Source: Mikania micrantha (Eukaryota > Streptophyta > Magnoliopsida > Asterales > Asteraceae). Taken from it: a stretch of 64,000 nt of DNA. The stretch spans positions 844,501 through 908,500 of the forward strand of contig CM018689.1 in the NCBI GenBank assembly GCA_009363875.1, read 5' to 3'. This document shows, in pieces, positions 45,347 through 58,454 of the stretch. The number at the start of each line of letters is the position of its first letter. Position 1 is the stretch's first letter. The notes beneath the pieces were generated by a model. The model was not told the DNA's origin, ran no database searches, and saw only the letters and a list, made by a program, of their open reading frames with translations. Both the position numbers and the translations under genes were made by a program.

Positions 45347-46592
45347 TGTCACACCCCAAACCGGCTGGCTAATCGGGCAGAAGGTTCTCGGGGCATGATA
45401 TCGAGTGATAATCAAAATGATCAGATTGTTTACATGGCACATGATATATAATGAGAAATGTTAAAATGACATTGATGTAGAATTATAAAGTTAGATTACA
45501 CAAGTCATGCTCATAATTTAACTATGTAAATCCACTCAAAAGAATCAAAGAGTAGCTAACTTTTATCGACTCAAGATTTATAAAAGATGATTCACAAATA
45601 TGTCATTCGGAATATGCACAACACAAAAGAAATCTTGGTCCTCTATATAGTCCCACTAGCTTAACCCCTAATGTCTAGTGACTACACATGTTTGTCATCT
45701 GAGAAAACATGCATTTAAAACAAGTCAACAGTAGTTTGGTGAGTTCATAAGTTTTGTAAATGAAAAGAATTGTAATTTGATATTCTCAACTCATAGTGTC
45801 ACACACAAGTCTAATTGAATTTGATATGTCTTATCTCACAACGATGTCCTCTCCATATTTACACCTACAGATAGTAGATCATCCAATCAAGCATGCTTAT
45901 ATATATGGCATACGTAGGATCAAGTTTAACGCCAGGCCAGCCGCCAGCCCACCACATACTCAACAAAATTCAATACCACCTATATTGCAACTATGGATAC
46001 CCATTTCCTCTCACATGTGTTCGTTCTTAATTGATATCCAGCCTGATATTCCCAAATGATATGTTTTCATCCCACAATGATATAAGTATAGAATTAAAGA
46101 TTTTTGAAGTGTATATATTACCATGACATAAGTTATGGTAACCCTTAATGTTTTGAAGACATAGATTTTAATTATCTTAGCTTTTTATTTGTTCTCTCCA
46201 CAGTAGAGTTTACTGAAATTCACTTCTATTGTTAAAAGTGACAGTAAACCCATTTATAGTGTTCACAACTTGAATGAATAGAGCATAAATGGGACTCATT
46301 GTGGTCCTCACGTAATCAGACCACAATGCCTCCAATTTACCTCTATTCATTTGAAATCTCATACAGACTCTGTGCCTTCACAACGAATCTGTCACCAGTA
46401 ATATGACACGAGTGAAATCAATTACTCAGTCTACCAGCTTACAAAATCGAATGGTACAATTACTAATAGTGTCTGTTGATTAATATCACCATGTGGACGT
46501 TTACCAAACCTGACTGATGCAGCCTTGTTACCGCTCATACGATACCGGCCAATGATAATGATTACGAATAACATACCGACCTCACTTGCCGG
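45347..46592 (-). repeat. Gy4 5' LTR, U5-side portion
   Basis: Matches 37945-38880 of the 3' LTR, with an extra 45858-46202 block. It is cut at 46592 by Co2 and does not reappear to the right. No gene seen; the ORF at 45796 is chance. Confidence 0.85.
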
Positions 46593-47050
46593 TGTTGATC
46601 TACTGAATTTGATCTTGATCGTACAACGGAATCCTATTAACAATCAAATATATGCGGAATCTATATTTGATCTATATGAATCAAAGAAGAACAAGCATTT
46701 CAATAATCATCTCCATTTCATTAATCTTCAATGATTACAATCTCACACAGAGAAATCTAACACGGAGAGAATACACACAGAGTCCAGAGGTCTTCCAGAG
46801 TTCAAGAGTTCAAGTTCTGTCAAAATCAGACAAACCTACAATATATACTTTGTCAGCCGAACCTAGCTTAGCCGAACCATTAGGTTCGCCAGCCATACCT
46901 TGAGGTTCGCTGGACGAACCTGATCAGCCAAACCTAGTAGGTTCGCCGAACCTGCTAAGGTTCATGTGCCAGACGAACCTCAGCCAAACCTCACTAACTT
47001 TCTATAATATACATGTTTGATAAGCAACCTATTACAAATATGTACTAACA
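46593..47050 (-). repeat. Co2 3' LTR
   Basis: 458 bp, TGTTGATCTAC...TATGTACTAACA, alignable to the Co1 LTR through CAACGGAATCCTATTAAC and the CGAACC/GGTTCG-rich part (46855-47000). The first two or three bases are ambiguous because TGTTG and TGATC are both possible starts. Confidence 0.88.
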
Positions 47051-47066
47051 AACTCCCCCTTAATAG
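47051..47066 (-). other. Polypurine tract of Co2
   Basis: CTATTAAGGGGGAGTT on the minus strand, one base different from that of Co1. Confidence 0.88.
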
Positions 47067-47094
47067 TTGCTATCAAAATCTTCAATCTTCATCT

Positions 47095-50000
47095 TCAGTC
47101 TTCACTTTGAACTCCACTGGTTTCTCCACACACATTATCAACAGCACGAATAACAACAGATCTTGGAATCTTAGATAATCTTTCAGCTTTCAGCTTCCAT
47201 CTTAGCATCTCTATCATCAATCTCCTTTTGTACTTTCATCAGCTCAACATACAAGTAATTGACATCTTCCTAGTTGCATCCAGAATGTATACCCAGAGTA
47301 TAACACATCCGAACAATTGTTTGAAACTGAACTGCCATGTCTTCGTAACTAATTCCAACATCATGATATCCCTCATCAGCAAATATCTCAGCTACATTCA
47401 GCAAATCAAAATCTTCTTTTGAACAATTGACTATCCAAACAGGATCCAACATCCTAATCACCCTCCATTGTTCTTCTTGTCTCAACAAAATCACAGCTTC
47501 AGATGTCTGTTCATCATAAAACCAGAACTTGAAATAAGAATTCCAATTCAGTTCTATCTTTCTCAACCTTGGTCTTGTAAAAACTTTAGGCTTTGAATAT
47601 CCATGCAACCTATCTTTCACTTGAGGAGACAACACACTCCACCCATATTTAGCCTCTTTCTTCAATAGCTTCTCAAATGTGTCATTATGTTTAGTCTGAA
47701 TAGGCTTTATCATCTTTAATCGGGATAACTGCATACACTCAAAAGATGGTAAAGACATTAGATTTAATGCTTTTCCAAAATATTGACATCCATCAGTCCG
47801 TTTGACTACATAACATCCTTTATCCTTTATGCTTCCTGAAATGTTGTGAAAGTAACCATAGCTAACAATTTTTCCTTTCATCTTTGACTTAGATCCAATC
47901 TTGAATCTTGTTAATTGTTTAGCTTGGTTTTCTTGAACTTTTTCTTCAATGACTTCAATCATTTGCTTAAAAATGTACAAGTGATCAACTATGTACTTGC
48001 TTTCATCTTGATTCTCCTTCCATAATTCCATGTAAGTATTTCCTTTTATCTGAGCCATTGATGTTTTTGGTACACCTCCTTGAACTTCAAGATCAAAAAT
48101 CTTCTTCAAAGTTTGTAGATATACAAATTTTCATCCATTGGATCATCTTGATCAGAATCCACGTCAAACATATCATAGAAATCATTTCTTGAATAACCAC
48201 CAACAATCTCTCCTTCCCCCAAGTCTTTATCTTTAGATCTTTCAAAAAACATTCTCTGCAAATTAATATCAGAATGTTGTTTAAACAAATCAAGTAAAGT
48301 AGGCAAAGAATAATCAATAATCTTCTTTGGATATTCCATATCAGTTAAATCTTCAACATCAACATATTTACAATCTTTAGTCTTATCAGAAGAAACAACT
48401 GAAAGATGAGTAGCATCAAGAGAAATCTTGGAAGAATTGTAAACCACTATAGCACCAGTCTTTGAATTCAAACCACCTGAACTTCCTACATCATTCACAT
48501 CATCATCATCATCATCTTTATCATCAAAATAAGCATTAAAGCTTGGATGCACATCAACATCTGAATCCTCATAATCTATCTTCTCATCTTCTTCTTCATC
48601 ATCAACGTTCACAAATACAGGATCAAAAGTAGCACCAGCAGCCTCAGCTTGATCGTCCTTGACTTGAATATCATCAATCTTTTTCTTTAAGTCTTGATTT
48701 TATTTCTTCAAAGCATCAATATCAATAATTTGTTGTGCAGTCAAAATCTCCAAAGAAAGAATTATGTCACTCAACAACTTCTTCTCAACTACATCTTCTT
48801 CTCTCCACTTCATCAGTTGAACAATTTGGCTTTTCATAACATCTATATCACTTGAACTTGAAAAAGAAGGTTGATCAGCTACTACTTTCTCCTTTTCCAT
48901 CTTATACTGATCAAACTCTTTTGACAAAATAGATATCCTTCTTCTAATCTCAGAGTCATCATAACCTATAGAGAATTTTAGATCCAAGTCATCTAAACCT
49001 TCAAATAAAGACTCTCCTTTGGAAGTATAAGCATCTTGAAATGATGTAGTTTCTTGAAAAGATGTAGTCATTGTTGTAGCATCCATGAAAGAAGGAACAA
49101 AGGTAGCAACATTCACAAACTCAGGTGTTTGCACAAAAGAATATGTATGCATGTGAACTGGTGATGTAGAAGTTTCTGTTTGAACTGTTGAAGCAATAAA
49201 AATGGGTGTAGACACCAAAACAAAAGCAGGTGAAATAGAAACTACCACAGGAGATGAAACAATGATCCTGGGAGTCCTTGTCTTCTTTTTCTTAGGCACT
49301 TTTGCCATCCTATTCTTCTTCTTTGGCCTTGAAGTCTCAGGCTCTTCCACTATGAAAATATGATCATCTGCTTCTTCCCTATCTTCTTGACTTTGTTGTT
49401 GAACTGATCTTTTCTTCAATCTTTTAATCACAGTACTACCTCTTACAATAGTCTCTAATTCAGACTCTGTTTCTGTAGACTCTACATCTTCATTATCAAC
49501 TTCAACATTCTCAGCATCAACATGAACAGAAGTAGTATCCTCTTGTTGTCTTTGATCTTCTTGTTGACCTGGAAAGATTACTTGAAGAAGAACCAATGTA
49601 GAAGGAGTTACACTTGGCCCTTGAGTTTTCTCTTGACTTTGTGGCTGTGATTGTGAAGACTGAAGTTGTGACTTCCTTGTTTGTTGTCTAGGAGGAGAAT
49701 GAGGTGATTTTTGTTGGTCATCATCATTATCACTGAACAATTCACTGTCAGAACTAGAATCTTCATGCCTCCATGCATCATTCTCAGGAGAAACATAGTT
49801 AGCTCTTGCACAATGGCATACTAACTCTTTAACCAAAATATCATCACTGCTCTTCTGATAGATCTTGACCTGACCAAGACTAGAGTCAGTCATATGCTTT
49901 AAATTGAGAAGATCAGCAGCAACTCTAGGAAGGTTTTGCTCTGGAAATCTCTCATCTATCAACATCTGGATGAATCTGGGATACATGTAGAATCTATCCT

Positions 50001-50571
50001 TTGCTTTGGTGATGTTATCAGACATATATCTGAAAATCATCGCTGAGAAATTGAACTGTTTGTTCAAAATCAAAGCTACCATCGCAGATCTCATCAAATC
50101 TCGTAGCTCATCAAATGTTCCTTGTCTCATACTCATGCAATGCAACAAAACATGAGCAAGCAGCTTGTACTATAGAGGAAGTTTTCCCTTCGTGATAGAA
50201 CTCTTAGTATATACTCCAAAATACCGAATCCTTAGGAAGCAACCCTTGATACACCTTTCAGGAATGAGTGTCATTCCTTTAGGTTCTCCTCCAAATTGTA
50301 TAACTCTTCGAATATCAGCTTCAGTAATCCGAATCGCTTGACCAAGCACATTCGCATCAATAACATACTCTTCATCCACAGTAATTAATCTTGCTGAGTT
50401 CCAGAAGCTTTGAACATGCGATCTATAAATCTGACATGAGTTTGATATGGCATGATAAATCCTTGAACGTCTCAGAAACTCAATCATAGGCCTAAAATCT
50501 TTGCCATTCTTGGTCGTAGGATCCAGATATGCACATAGATTATGCTTATCTCCAAATGTAAGATTCGCCAT
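47095..50571 (-). pseudogene. Co2 ORF3: large accessory protein downstream of pol
   Basis: Collinear with Co1 ORF3 and better preserved: two long open stretches (50148-48700 with 482 codons, 48109-47270 with 279 codons). The N-terminal domain has MANLTFGDKHN and FYMYPRFIQMLIDERFPEQN. The middle has SDNDDDQQ, a Q/S/P-rich linker, and the basic KKKNRMAKVPKKKKTRTPR cluster, followed by a coiled-coil-like KKLLSDIILSLEILTAQQ. The acidic run DDEEEDEKIDYEDSD precedes the C-terminal domain (KIGSKSKMKGKIVSYGYFHN, FKFWFYDEQTSEAVILLRQ). It ends TSGVQSED at 47095. Breaks: TAG near 50169, stops near 48700, a frameshift near 48107, and a TAG near 47270. Over the first 57 codons I count 29 silent and 5 replacement codon differences from Co1. 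Confidence 0.9.
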
Positions 50572-52699
50572 TTCTATAATCAGAAATAAAACAAAATTAA
50601 AACAAAATTAAAACAAAATTAAAATAAGAAATTAGGAATTAAAAATCAAAAAAAAAATTTATAAGTGTTGAAACCAGGGAACCCCCTGTGCCGAACCTAA
50701 GCCTAGACGAACCTGCTGTTCAGACAAACCTCTTAACCTAACGAACCCTTACTGAACGAACCTTTAATGAACGAACCTTCATATCACACGAACCTTCAGG
50801 TCAAACGAACCTTGACCAACAAAGGTTCGGTTCTGACATTCAGAGGTTCGTCCCGAACCTATCAAATTCAAACGAACCTTAGAGATTCCAGCGAACCTCT
50901 GTCCAGTTAACGAACCTAAATCCATTTCAAAATCAAATTTTCAAATCTTTGAATTAGATCAAAAAATTTATATCAAGAGGTTCGCCATTAACAAATGAAC
51001 AAGATTAATGAAAACACTTTGTTCAAAACTTAGATTTTAACAGGTTTTAACTCATCAAACCAGGTTCGACTAAACTATCCTAAAACCAATCATATATTCT
51101 AATTTAGCCAGTCAATCTTCAAGATTTTTACCTATAAATGATCACAAGACAATTTCGAATCAGATGATATAAGGCAAAATGTTTATGAGATCCTAAATTA
51201 AAAAAATAAAAAAATCCACAGTTGCAGGTTCGTGAACAGCTTCTGATGAAAAGTGACGAACATATCACACGAACCTGTTCTTATATGAACCTGTTGACAA
51301 ACCTTTTCAATGAACCTTTGACCAACATGTTGACCGAACCTGTTAACGAACCTCTCAAACGAACCTATGAACAAACCTCTCAGGTGAACCTGTCCAAAAC
51401 CTCTTGAACGAACCTGTTCAACAAACCTATTTGACGAACCTTTCAGGCGAACCTCCAAGCAAACCTTTTGAAATTCAATTTTATTTAAAATTTCAAACAA
51501 ATCAATGTTTTAATGTTTCAAAGTCAAAAAAATAATCAAAAATTATTGATTTAACATCAGATAAAACAAAAATCTTTTAGTATCTTTAAATTTTTAAGAC
51601 AAACAAACAAACTACAATTTTAACAACTCTAACTATGAATTATAAACTAGCAAAACAAACACATATTTTTGTTTGAGAAAAATCCAGACATGAGATCATA
51701 TTGTATTACAATTTTCAACACAACTGATTGAATTAATGAATATATTTAACAGCAAATTACAATTCAAAATTGATTGTCAATATAAAACCTTTTTAAGTTT
51801 AATTACTTAGATAAGATATCAAATAAAAACAAAATTATCAAATACTTTATGTTTTCCATTTACTTGAATACATCCCCGATTTATGAATAACTAATCAAAC
51901 AATAATGTTCTTGAAACAATATATTTCAATTTTAAATAGTTTGATCATGCAAAAACAAAACAGAATTTCTTTTAAAAATAACAAAATATACAACAATTTG
52001 AATTTTTTTCACAATCTTGGAATCAAGGTTAATACATATGTATGCTCAGATGATCCAGAAAATGAACGAAACAATAATTTAAGATTAAGCTTTTAACAAT
52101 CAGATCGATATTTTCATATACGCAGAGATTGTCAAAAACTTAATCAATAACCAATAAAACAAATTTGAATCATTTAAAGCTATAACAATCAGGTCGATAC
52201 GCAAGTATACGCAAAGAATGTTTCAGCTTTAAACTAAAATAAAAGAAAAACAAAATTAGAATTTCTTTTGAAAATTAAACACATGATCAAAACTAGTAAT
52301 TTAACTTTTGTTCAAGAAACATTTTGTAAGATTAACTACCACTCATTCAGGACAAAACAAAGTAATGTATTCTAAGCATCTGTTTTTCATAAAGCATAAA
52401 CAAAATTTTGTCAAATGTTATCTTAACTAAGTTATAAACCTACTAACATATCATACTAAGTAATTGTAAATGCTCTTTATGTTTATGTTATAGTATGATA
52501 CAGATGTATTTCCATCTGCTACATTGTACTATCATTTCTCATTTGTTCAAATCAATTTCTCAGAGTTTTATTTTTTTTAAATGTTTTTGTGTTTTTGATT
52601 TTTCAACTATTTTTATATTTTTCAAAATTTTTTTCCCCTAAAAACTGAAACACAAAACAACAAAAATTAAAATATCTAATGTTAATTCAATAACATTGA
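50572..52699 (-). other. Co2 spacer between pol and ORF3
   Basis: About 2.1 kb, no protein-like frame. Same organisation as in Co1: GAACCT arrays at 50685-50935 and 51230-51475, then the three-copy motif at 52021-52222. Confidence 0.7.
52021..52222. repeat. Three-copy motif in the Co2 spacer
   Basis: Copies begin at 52021, 52099 and 52188 and contain CAGATCGATATTTTCATATA or CAGGTCGATACGCAAGTATA forms followed by CGCARAGA. They match the Co1 copies in order and spacing. Confidence 0.7.
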
Positions 52700-53199
52700 T
52701 TATGAAGGAAGTTGATTTGAGAGTACCTCACCCATAACCCGAATGCCATTTAATTTGAGTAAATACTCAAAACGAGTTTTATCAAAGGCCTTGGTGAGAA
52801 GGTCTGCTCGTTGCTCATTGGTATGTATCTTCACCACATCAATAAGTTTCTTTTCATAGCAATCGCGTATGAAATGAAACCTAATGTCAATGTGTTTAGA
52901 TCGTGAATGATACACATGATTCTTTGTTATAGCAATAGCAGCCTCATTATCAACATAAATGGGAGTAGTTAGAAGATTCAAACCATAGTCTCTCATCTGT
53001 TGTTGTATCCACAAAACTTGTGAACAACAACTGGCAGCCACTACATACTCAGCCTCACAGGTTGAAGTAGCAACAGATGTTTGCTTTTTACACTACCAAG
53101 AAACTAAACGCTCCCCTAAAAATTGTGCACCTCCAGTTGTGGATTTCACATCTGTCTTACATCCTCCATAATCGGAATCACTGTAGGCATTGAAGGAAA
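52700..53199 (-). pseudogene. Co2 RNase H
   Basis: Starts in FNAYSDSDYGGCKTDVKSTTGG, has a TAG after GERLVSW (near 53093) and continues CCSQVLWIQQQMRDYGLN, YVDNEAAIAITKNHVYHSRSKHIDIRFHFI to DLLTKAFDKTRFEYLLKLNG and a stop at 52700. Better preserved than in Co1. Confidence 0.92.
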
Positions 53200-54743
53200 A
53201 GTTATCATCCTTAGGATACCACAGACCGGTGTCTGGTGTACCCTTCAGATAACGAAAAATTCTCTTGACTGCAATCAGATGTGACACTTTAGGTTTTGAT
53301 TGACATCGTGCACAGATACTAGTAGCAAACACAATATCTGGTCTTGAGGTAGTCAGATACATCAAACTTCCAATAATTCCACGATAAAGAGTAGGATCAA
53401 TGATCTCCCCCTTAATATCAGGCTCAATCCCGTGATTAGGCTGAGTGGGCGTGGAAATGGGCTTTGAATCAAGAATGCTAAACCGTTTTAGCACATCTTG
53501 AATATACTTGGTCTGATTAATGAAGATTCCATCATCAGTTTGATCAATTTGTAAACCCAGAAAAAATTTGATGTCTGACATGGCACTCATTTCAAATTTC
53601 TCAATCATCACCTCTTTAAACTCCAAACACAGTTGTTCATCGGTAGATCCAAAGATAATATCATCTACATAGATCTGAACAAGAATAATATCCTTGTCCT
53701 TTTCCCGATAAAACAATGTTTTGTCAATCTGGCCCCTATTGAATCCGTGTTCAATAAGGTGAGTCGATAATGTCTCATACCAGGCACGCGGAGCCTGATG
53801 AAGACCATACAGTGCTTTGTCCAAGAGGTAAACCTGATCCCGGTGGCTAACAAACATACATTATTTCCTTCAAAGAACCATACAGAAATGCAGACTTGAC
53901 ATCCAACTGAAAAACTTTGAATTTCTTGTGAGCAACAAAAGCAAGAAAAAGTCTAATTGCTTCTAGCCACGCCACAGGTGCAAGCACTTCATCGTAATCA
54001 ATTCCTTCAACTTGTTTGAATGCTTGAACCACTAAACGAGCTTTGTTTCGAACAATTACGCCTCGATCTTCTCGTTTGCATCTTAGTACCCATCTAGCAC
54101 CAATTTTCTTCTCTCCTTTTGGCAAATCAACCAAATGCCAAACCCCCAACTTCTTAAACTGATTTAACTTTTCTTGCATAGCCTCCACCCAGGCAGGCTC
54201 ACGCAATGCTTCAGTCACAGTCTTTGGCTCTATCTGTGATATAAATGCAGAATGAATCCAGAGCTCTTGACTGCCATGAGTTCTTTCTAACTCCACATAC
54301 AAACTCTCCTCATTTGTGACTTGATGTCATGTCTGTACTCCAGCAGATGGATTTCCAATGATTTGATCAACAGGATGATGTACATGAACTTTAGTGATAG
54401 GCACTTGCGGGACATCCACATTATGATCAAGATTTGTAATATTCTGATCAGTATCTTGATCATGAGAAATAGCATCTTCAAAAACATCATGATCATCATC
54501 AGATGACCAATCATCATTAATTACTTCTGAAACACCTTCCTCATGTGGATTATAATTACCATCTTCAGAATGATGAGAAATACCTTGATCTTCAGAATTC
54601 TGTAAATCATATAACATTTGTAAGGTTATTTCATCATCAAAAACATTTGGAGACAAATTAAAAGACTCAAACAGTTTATCATAATCAAAAAGCCAATCCA
54701 GTCCTTTTCTGTCTGGTATAGGTGTATGTCTTTGAACATCCAC
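53200..54743 (-). pseudogene. Co2 hinge and reverse transcriptase
   Basis: The acidic hinge (DQGISHHSEDGNYNPHEEG) is followed by RT motifs ALREPAWVEAMQEKLNQFKK, LPKGEKKIGARWVLRCKRED, QVEGIDYDEVLAPVAWLEA, QLDVKSAFLYGSLKE, DQVYLLDKALYGLHQAPRAW, and the catalytic YVDDIIFGSTDEQ, then YLTTSRPDIVFATSICARCQ. A frameshift near 53850 and stops in the hinge break it. Confidence 0.93.
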
Positions 54744-56008
54744 ATGATACCATAATTCCTCAACACCCGTATGTTATTAAACACACGTTTGTTAGGAAGA
54801 CTGTAGCCAAGAAAGAAACCCACTTCAACCTTAGAATTGAATTTTGAATCTTTCTTTAGCATGGTACAAGGAGCCCCAAAAGGTTCCAAGTGTTCCAGAT
54901 TAGGTTTTCGATTTTGAAGCAATTCATAACATGTTTTATTGTGTCTTTTAACAATCAACACTCTGTTAAGAGTAAAACAAGATGTAGCCACATCTTCATT
55001 CCAGAATGTAATGGGAAGTTTAGAATCAGCTAGCATTGTTCTCGTAGACTCAATCAATGTTCTGTTCTTTCTTTCAGCTACACCATTCATCTGAGGCTCA
55101 TACGGTGCACTGAATTGCTGCTGAATGCCTTTGGAATTGAAAAATTCCTCCATTTGGTGATTCTTAAACTTAGTCTCATTATCTGATCTTACTCGTCTCA
55201 CTTTCAACTTATACAATGTCTCCAACCTATTAATCAACAACACAAAGTTTTCATAAGTATCTGATTTATGCTTTAAAAACATGACCCGTGAAAATCTAGA
55301 AAAGTCATCAGTCACCACAAAACAATACGATTCACCACCTATACTTTTCACATTGATAGGTCCAAACAAATCCATGTGAAGAAGTTCAAGTGGTTTATCA
55401 ATAGAAAACATTGTCTTTGTTTTGTGTGACTTCCTTTTCTGTTTACCCTTTTTGCATGACACACACACATCAGGAAGCTTAAAATGTTTAACTGGTACAC
55501 CCTCAACTAAATGATTGTGTACAAGATGATTCATCTTCCTAATATGAATATGCCCCATCCGTCTGTGCCAAGAACATGTATCTTACTTAGTTGCTTTAGA
55601 CACAAGACATGTCTCCACTTTATTCACCGTCTCCGCCTTTGCCATGTCAAGTACATACAAATCCTTGCTTCGATCAGCAGTCATCAGAATCCACTCCTCA
55701 GGAATCTGAAATCCTTGCTTAAGTACATAACACCTGTCTTTATCAAACATCACTTTGTATCCTTTGTCAACACTTAACAAATTGTTAGTTAATTCTTTGC
55801 AGAAATTAACATTATCAAATGAAACTTTTCCATTCTTCAAACTACCCAACCCAGTAATTTCACCTCCTTTATCTCCTGCAAAGTTCACATAACTTCCTTT
55901 TATTGGCCTGAAATCCTTCAACAAATTCAGCTCTCCAGTCATGTGCCGTGAACATCCACTATCAACAATCCAACGACTGTTGATATGGCCCATGGATGCC
56001 ACCTGCAC
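54744..56008 (-). pseudogene. Co2 protease, GAG-pre-integrase and integrase
   Basis: Protease WIVDSGCSRHMTG, GAG-pre-integrase (GHIHIRKMNHLVHNHL, CVSCKKGKQKRKSHK), and integrase with D in LLHMDLFGPI, D in RSDNETKFKN and E in MNGVAERKNRTL. The three catalytic acids are kept, but the usual DNGTEF motif reads DNETKF. A TAA near 55580 separates the two open stretches and an internal deletion removes a few residues near LLSV-DKGYK. Confidence 0.93.
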
Positions 56009-58454
56009 AATAAATTAAAATTTTATCAGTATCAAAAAGGATGACCCCCCCCCCATTTCGGCGTCGAGTCTCCCTGAATGGACTCCTGCCATTCTGTTGT
56101 GATGAATTGCTTGAAGAATCATCTTCACTATGATCATCCTTTTTCCCAGAAATTTGATCACCCGACCTGTTTTTCAATTTCCAAAATGATTTTGACTTAA
56201 AAGATGGTTTTGAAAATGATTTTGAAGATGCCTTGTCAAAAGAATCACAAGTTTGACAAGCTTTTTCACTTTTTTTTATTATCAAAAACTCGTTTCTTCT
56301 GATTAATTTCTTCTTTTACCCAAATACAATCAGGATCAAATTTCCGAAGAACTTTCATTTCTTCTTCACTCGGTTTCACTTTCCTAGGACTTCCACCTGA
56401 CCTATTCACCCAACTCTCATCATCAGAACTCTTTCTGATTCTATGGTTTGGACAATTAGTAGAAATATGTCCTTTTCACAACAAGTAAAACACTTTCGTG
56501 TTTCTCTTTGTGAATAAGACCTAAAGCTGCTACAATCAGTAGAACTGAAATCCAAATCACAATCAGCAATCAGATGACCAATTTACCACAACGGTAACAT
56601 TTTCTTTGCAAATGATTCTTTGGTTTTGGTTCATCATAATACTTAGATGAACTGAAAGATTTAGAATCAATCTTTTCAGATGCGAATTTGTTTCTCAAAC
56701 CAGTTGATTTTATCTTTGAATTAGTCTTTTTATTTTGAAAATACTTTGATTTGTCTTTATGTCCAACTCCAAACTTATCAAAGAAAAAATCAACTTTGTC
56801 AACCTTTTTAGAACTCACATTATTCTTTTGAAAAATACCACTAGACTCTCCTTGATGTGTAGTAGATGACTTTACATACACAATCGGTTTGAGAGTAGTG
56901 GTTATTTTGGGTTTCATTACTGGTTTAGAAATAAGATTAGGTTTGATCACCACTTTCTCAACTGGTTTCATCTCAGCTTTTGACTTCTGAGACATCAGAC
57001 TCTTTATATCACCAGTTTTAACTTAATAACCATTCTGTCTCAAAATGTCAGGTGAATATTCTGATTCAGTGATGTCTTCAATAATGGGAGCATCACTATC
57101 AAGAGACACTTTTTCATCAGATGATGATCCTCCAGCAATTACAATGACATGTTCAGACCGATGTTCATCCAAAGAAACAGGATGAACTTCCAAATTCAAA
57201 TCAATTTGTGGTCTTGGCACGTAGCTGGAAGGAGGTGGTACAACATGAAAACCTATGCTAGTAGTATCATGCAATGATCTTTGCATGGCAGCAAAGTAAT
57301 CGATGACATACTGAGAATTTTGATAATTTTCAAGCTTGCTCTTGTTCATTTCAGCTTCTGCTTTTGCTGCTGATAATTCAACCTTCAGCTTTTGCACGGA
57401 TTCGAGATGCACAAAAACTGTATGATTATTTTGTAAAACTTTGATTTTCAACTATTCATTCTCTTTTCCTAAATCAATTATCTTTTTGTCAAAGGCTTTT
57501 TCTCTTGAAATTAGCTTCTTGTTAGCTTCTGTGCACTCTACCAGTTCAGCAGTCAGCTGAGCATTCATCTCTTTCAATTTATCAATGATCTCTAACAGAT
57601 CATCATGTACCTCATCAACCTTCTCCTTGCCTTTGCCTGTGTCTTCGTCCAAAGAAGCCTTAAAAGCACCCATCAACTCATCATATTGCTTTCCCCAATC
57701 ATAACCTTCATCAGCTTGACTTACTAAAGCTTTCGATGACTCTTCAGGCTTTTCTTTCTTCTTCTGATAAGCTTCCTTTGGTTTGAAAGGGTTTAAATTT
57801 CCTTGCTTCTTCGGATTTTTTCATTCTCTAGCAAAATGGCCTAACTCACCACAGTTGTAACATTGAGTAGTGTTTGGATTAAATCCAAACTTGGTGTTTC
57901 GATCAAAAGTGAATTTCTTCCCAGTTTTCTTTTCATATCGATTGATTCTTCGGATCACACTCCCCAATGCCCATTGAGTGTCAATCAATTCCATCTCGTC
58001 ATCATCAATTTGCTCATAATCTTCAAATGTAAGATTAGAGTTTCCAATCTTTCCTTCAATTTGTTCATCATACGCACTGACTACACATGAAAAAATTGAC
58101 ATATGATCTCGAACAGCCTCTACAGTTACTTTCCCCAGATTTGTTGTATTCAGCTAAACAGGAGGTGTTGTTGAGTCAGACTTCTTCTCTTTCACATAAT
58201 AAGATGAACTAGAACTTGCAGATGCAGAAGGTGCAGGAGTAGTCTCAGAAGTACTAGAAACTAATGTTGTCTGAATCTTTGCTGAAGATACAGGTGGTGT
58301 AACCACTGATGCACCATATAAAGAAGGATCTTGAGTAACATTCACTCTCCTTGCTTTTCTCTTATCTTTCATCTCCTTCTTTTCTAGCATTTGAATAAAT
58401 TCTACCAATGTCATTCCTAGTATATTTTCTCTCAAGATTAGCACCAATGAATTC
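56009..58454 (-). pseudogene. Co2 gag, 5'-truncated
   Basis: Begins inside the gag domain (NSLVLILRENILG) at the junction 58454. It continues through a serine-rich linker, the knuckle CYNCGELGHFARE near 57828-57870, coiled-coil-like LLEIIDKLKEMNAQL, a second cysteine cluster CYRCGK near 56573-56610, and a third degenerate cluster near 56480. A C10 run at 56045-56054 codes for a glycine stretch on the minus strand. Several stops and shifts. Confidence 0.85.

Larger units (their letters stand above)
37945..46592 (-). mobile_element. Decayed Ty3/Gypsy retrotransposon Gy4
   Basis: On the minus strand: a 5' LTR (45347-46592, cut by Co2), primer site, gag, pol and a complete 3' LTR (37945-40704). 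The LTRs are roughly 90% alike by eye and the 3' LTR lacks about 345 bp present in the 5' LTR, so the element is old. The target duplication cannot be tested because the right end is lost. Coding regions carry many stops and frameshifts. It interrupts the gag start of the second Gy3 unit. Confidence 0.88.
46593..58454 (-). mobile_element. Sirevirus-like Copia retrotransposon Co2, 5'-truncated
   Basis: Same layout as Co1 on the minus strand: 3' LTR, polypurine tract, ORF3, spacer, pol, gag. It lacks the first part of gag, the leader, the primer site and the 5' LTR: homology to Co1 stops at 58454 in the gag codons for NSLVLILREN. It is a different subfamily from Co1 (many silent differences in ORF3). 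The single LTR prevents dating and no target duplication can be confirmed; GCCGG (46588-46592) would be the left copy. Confidence 0.92.
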
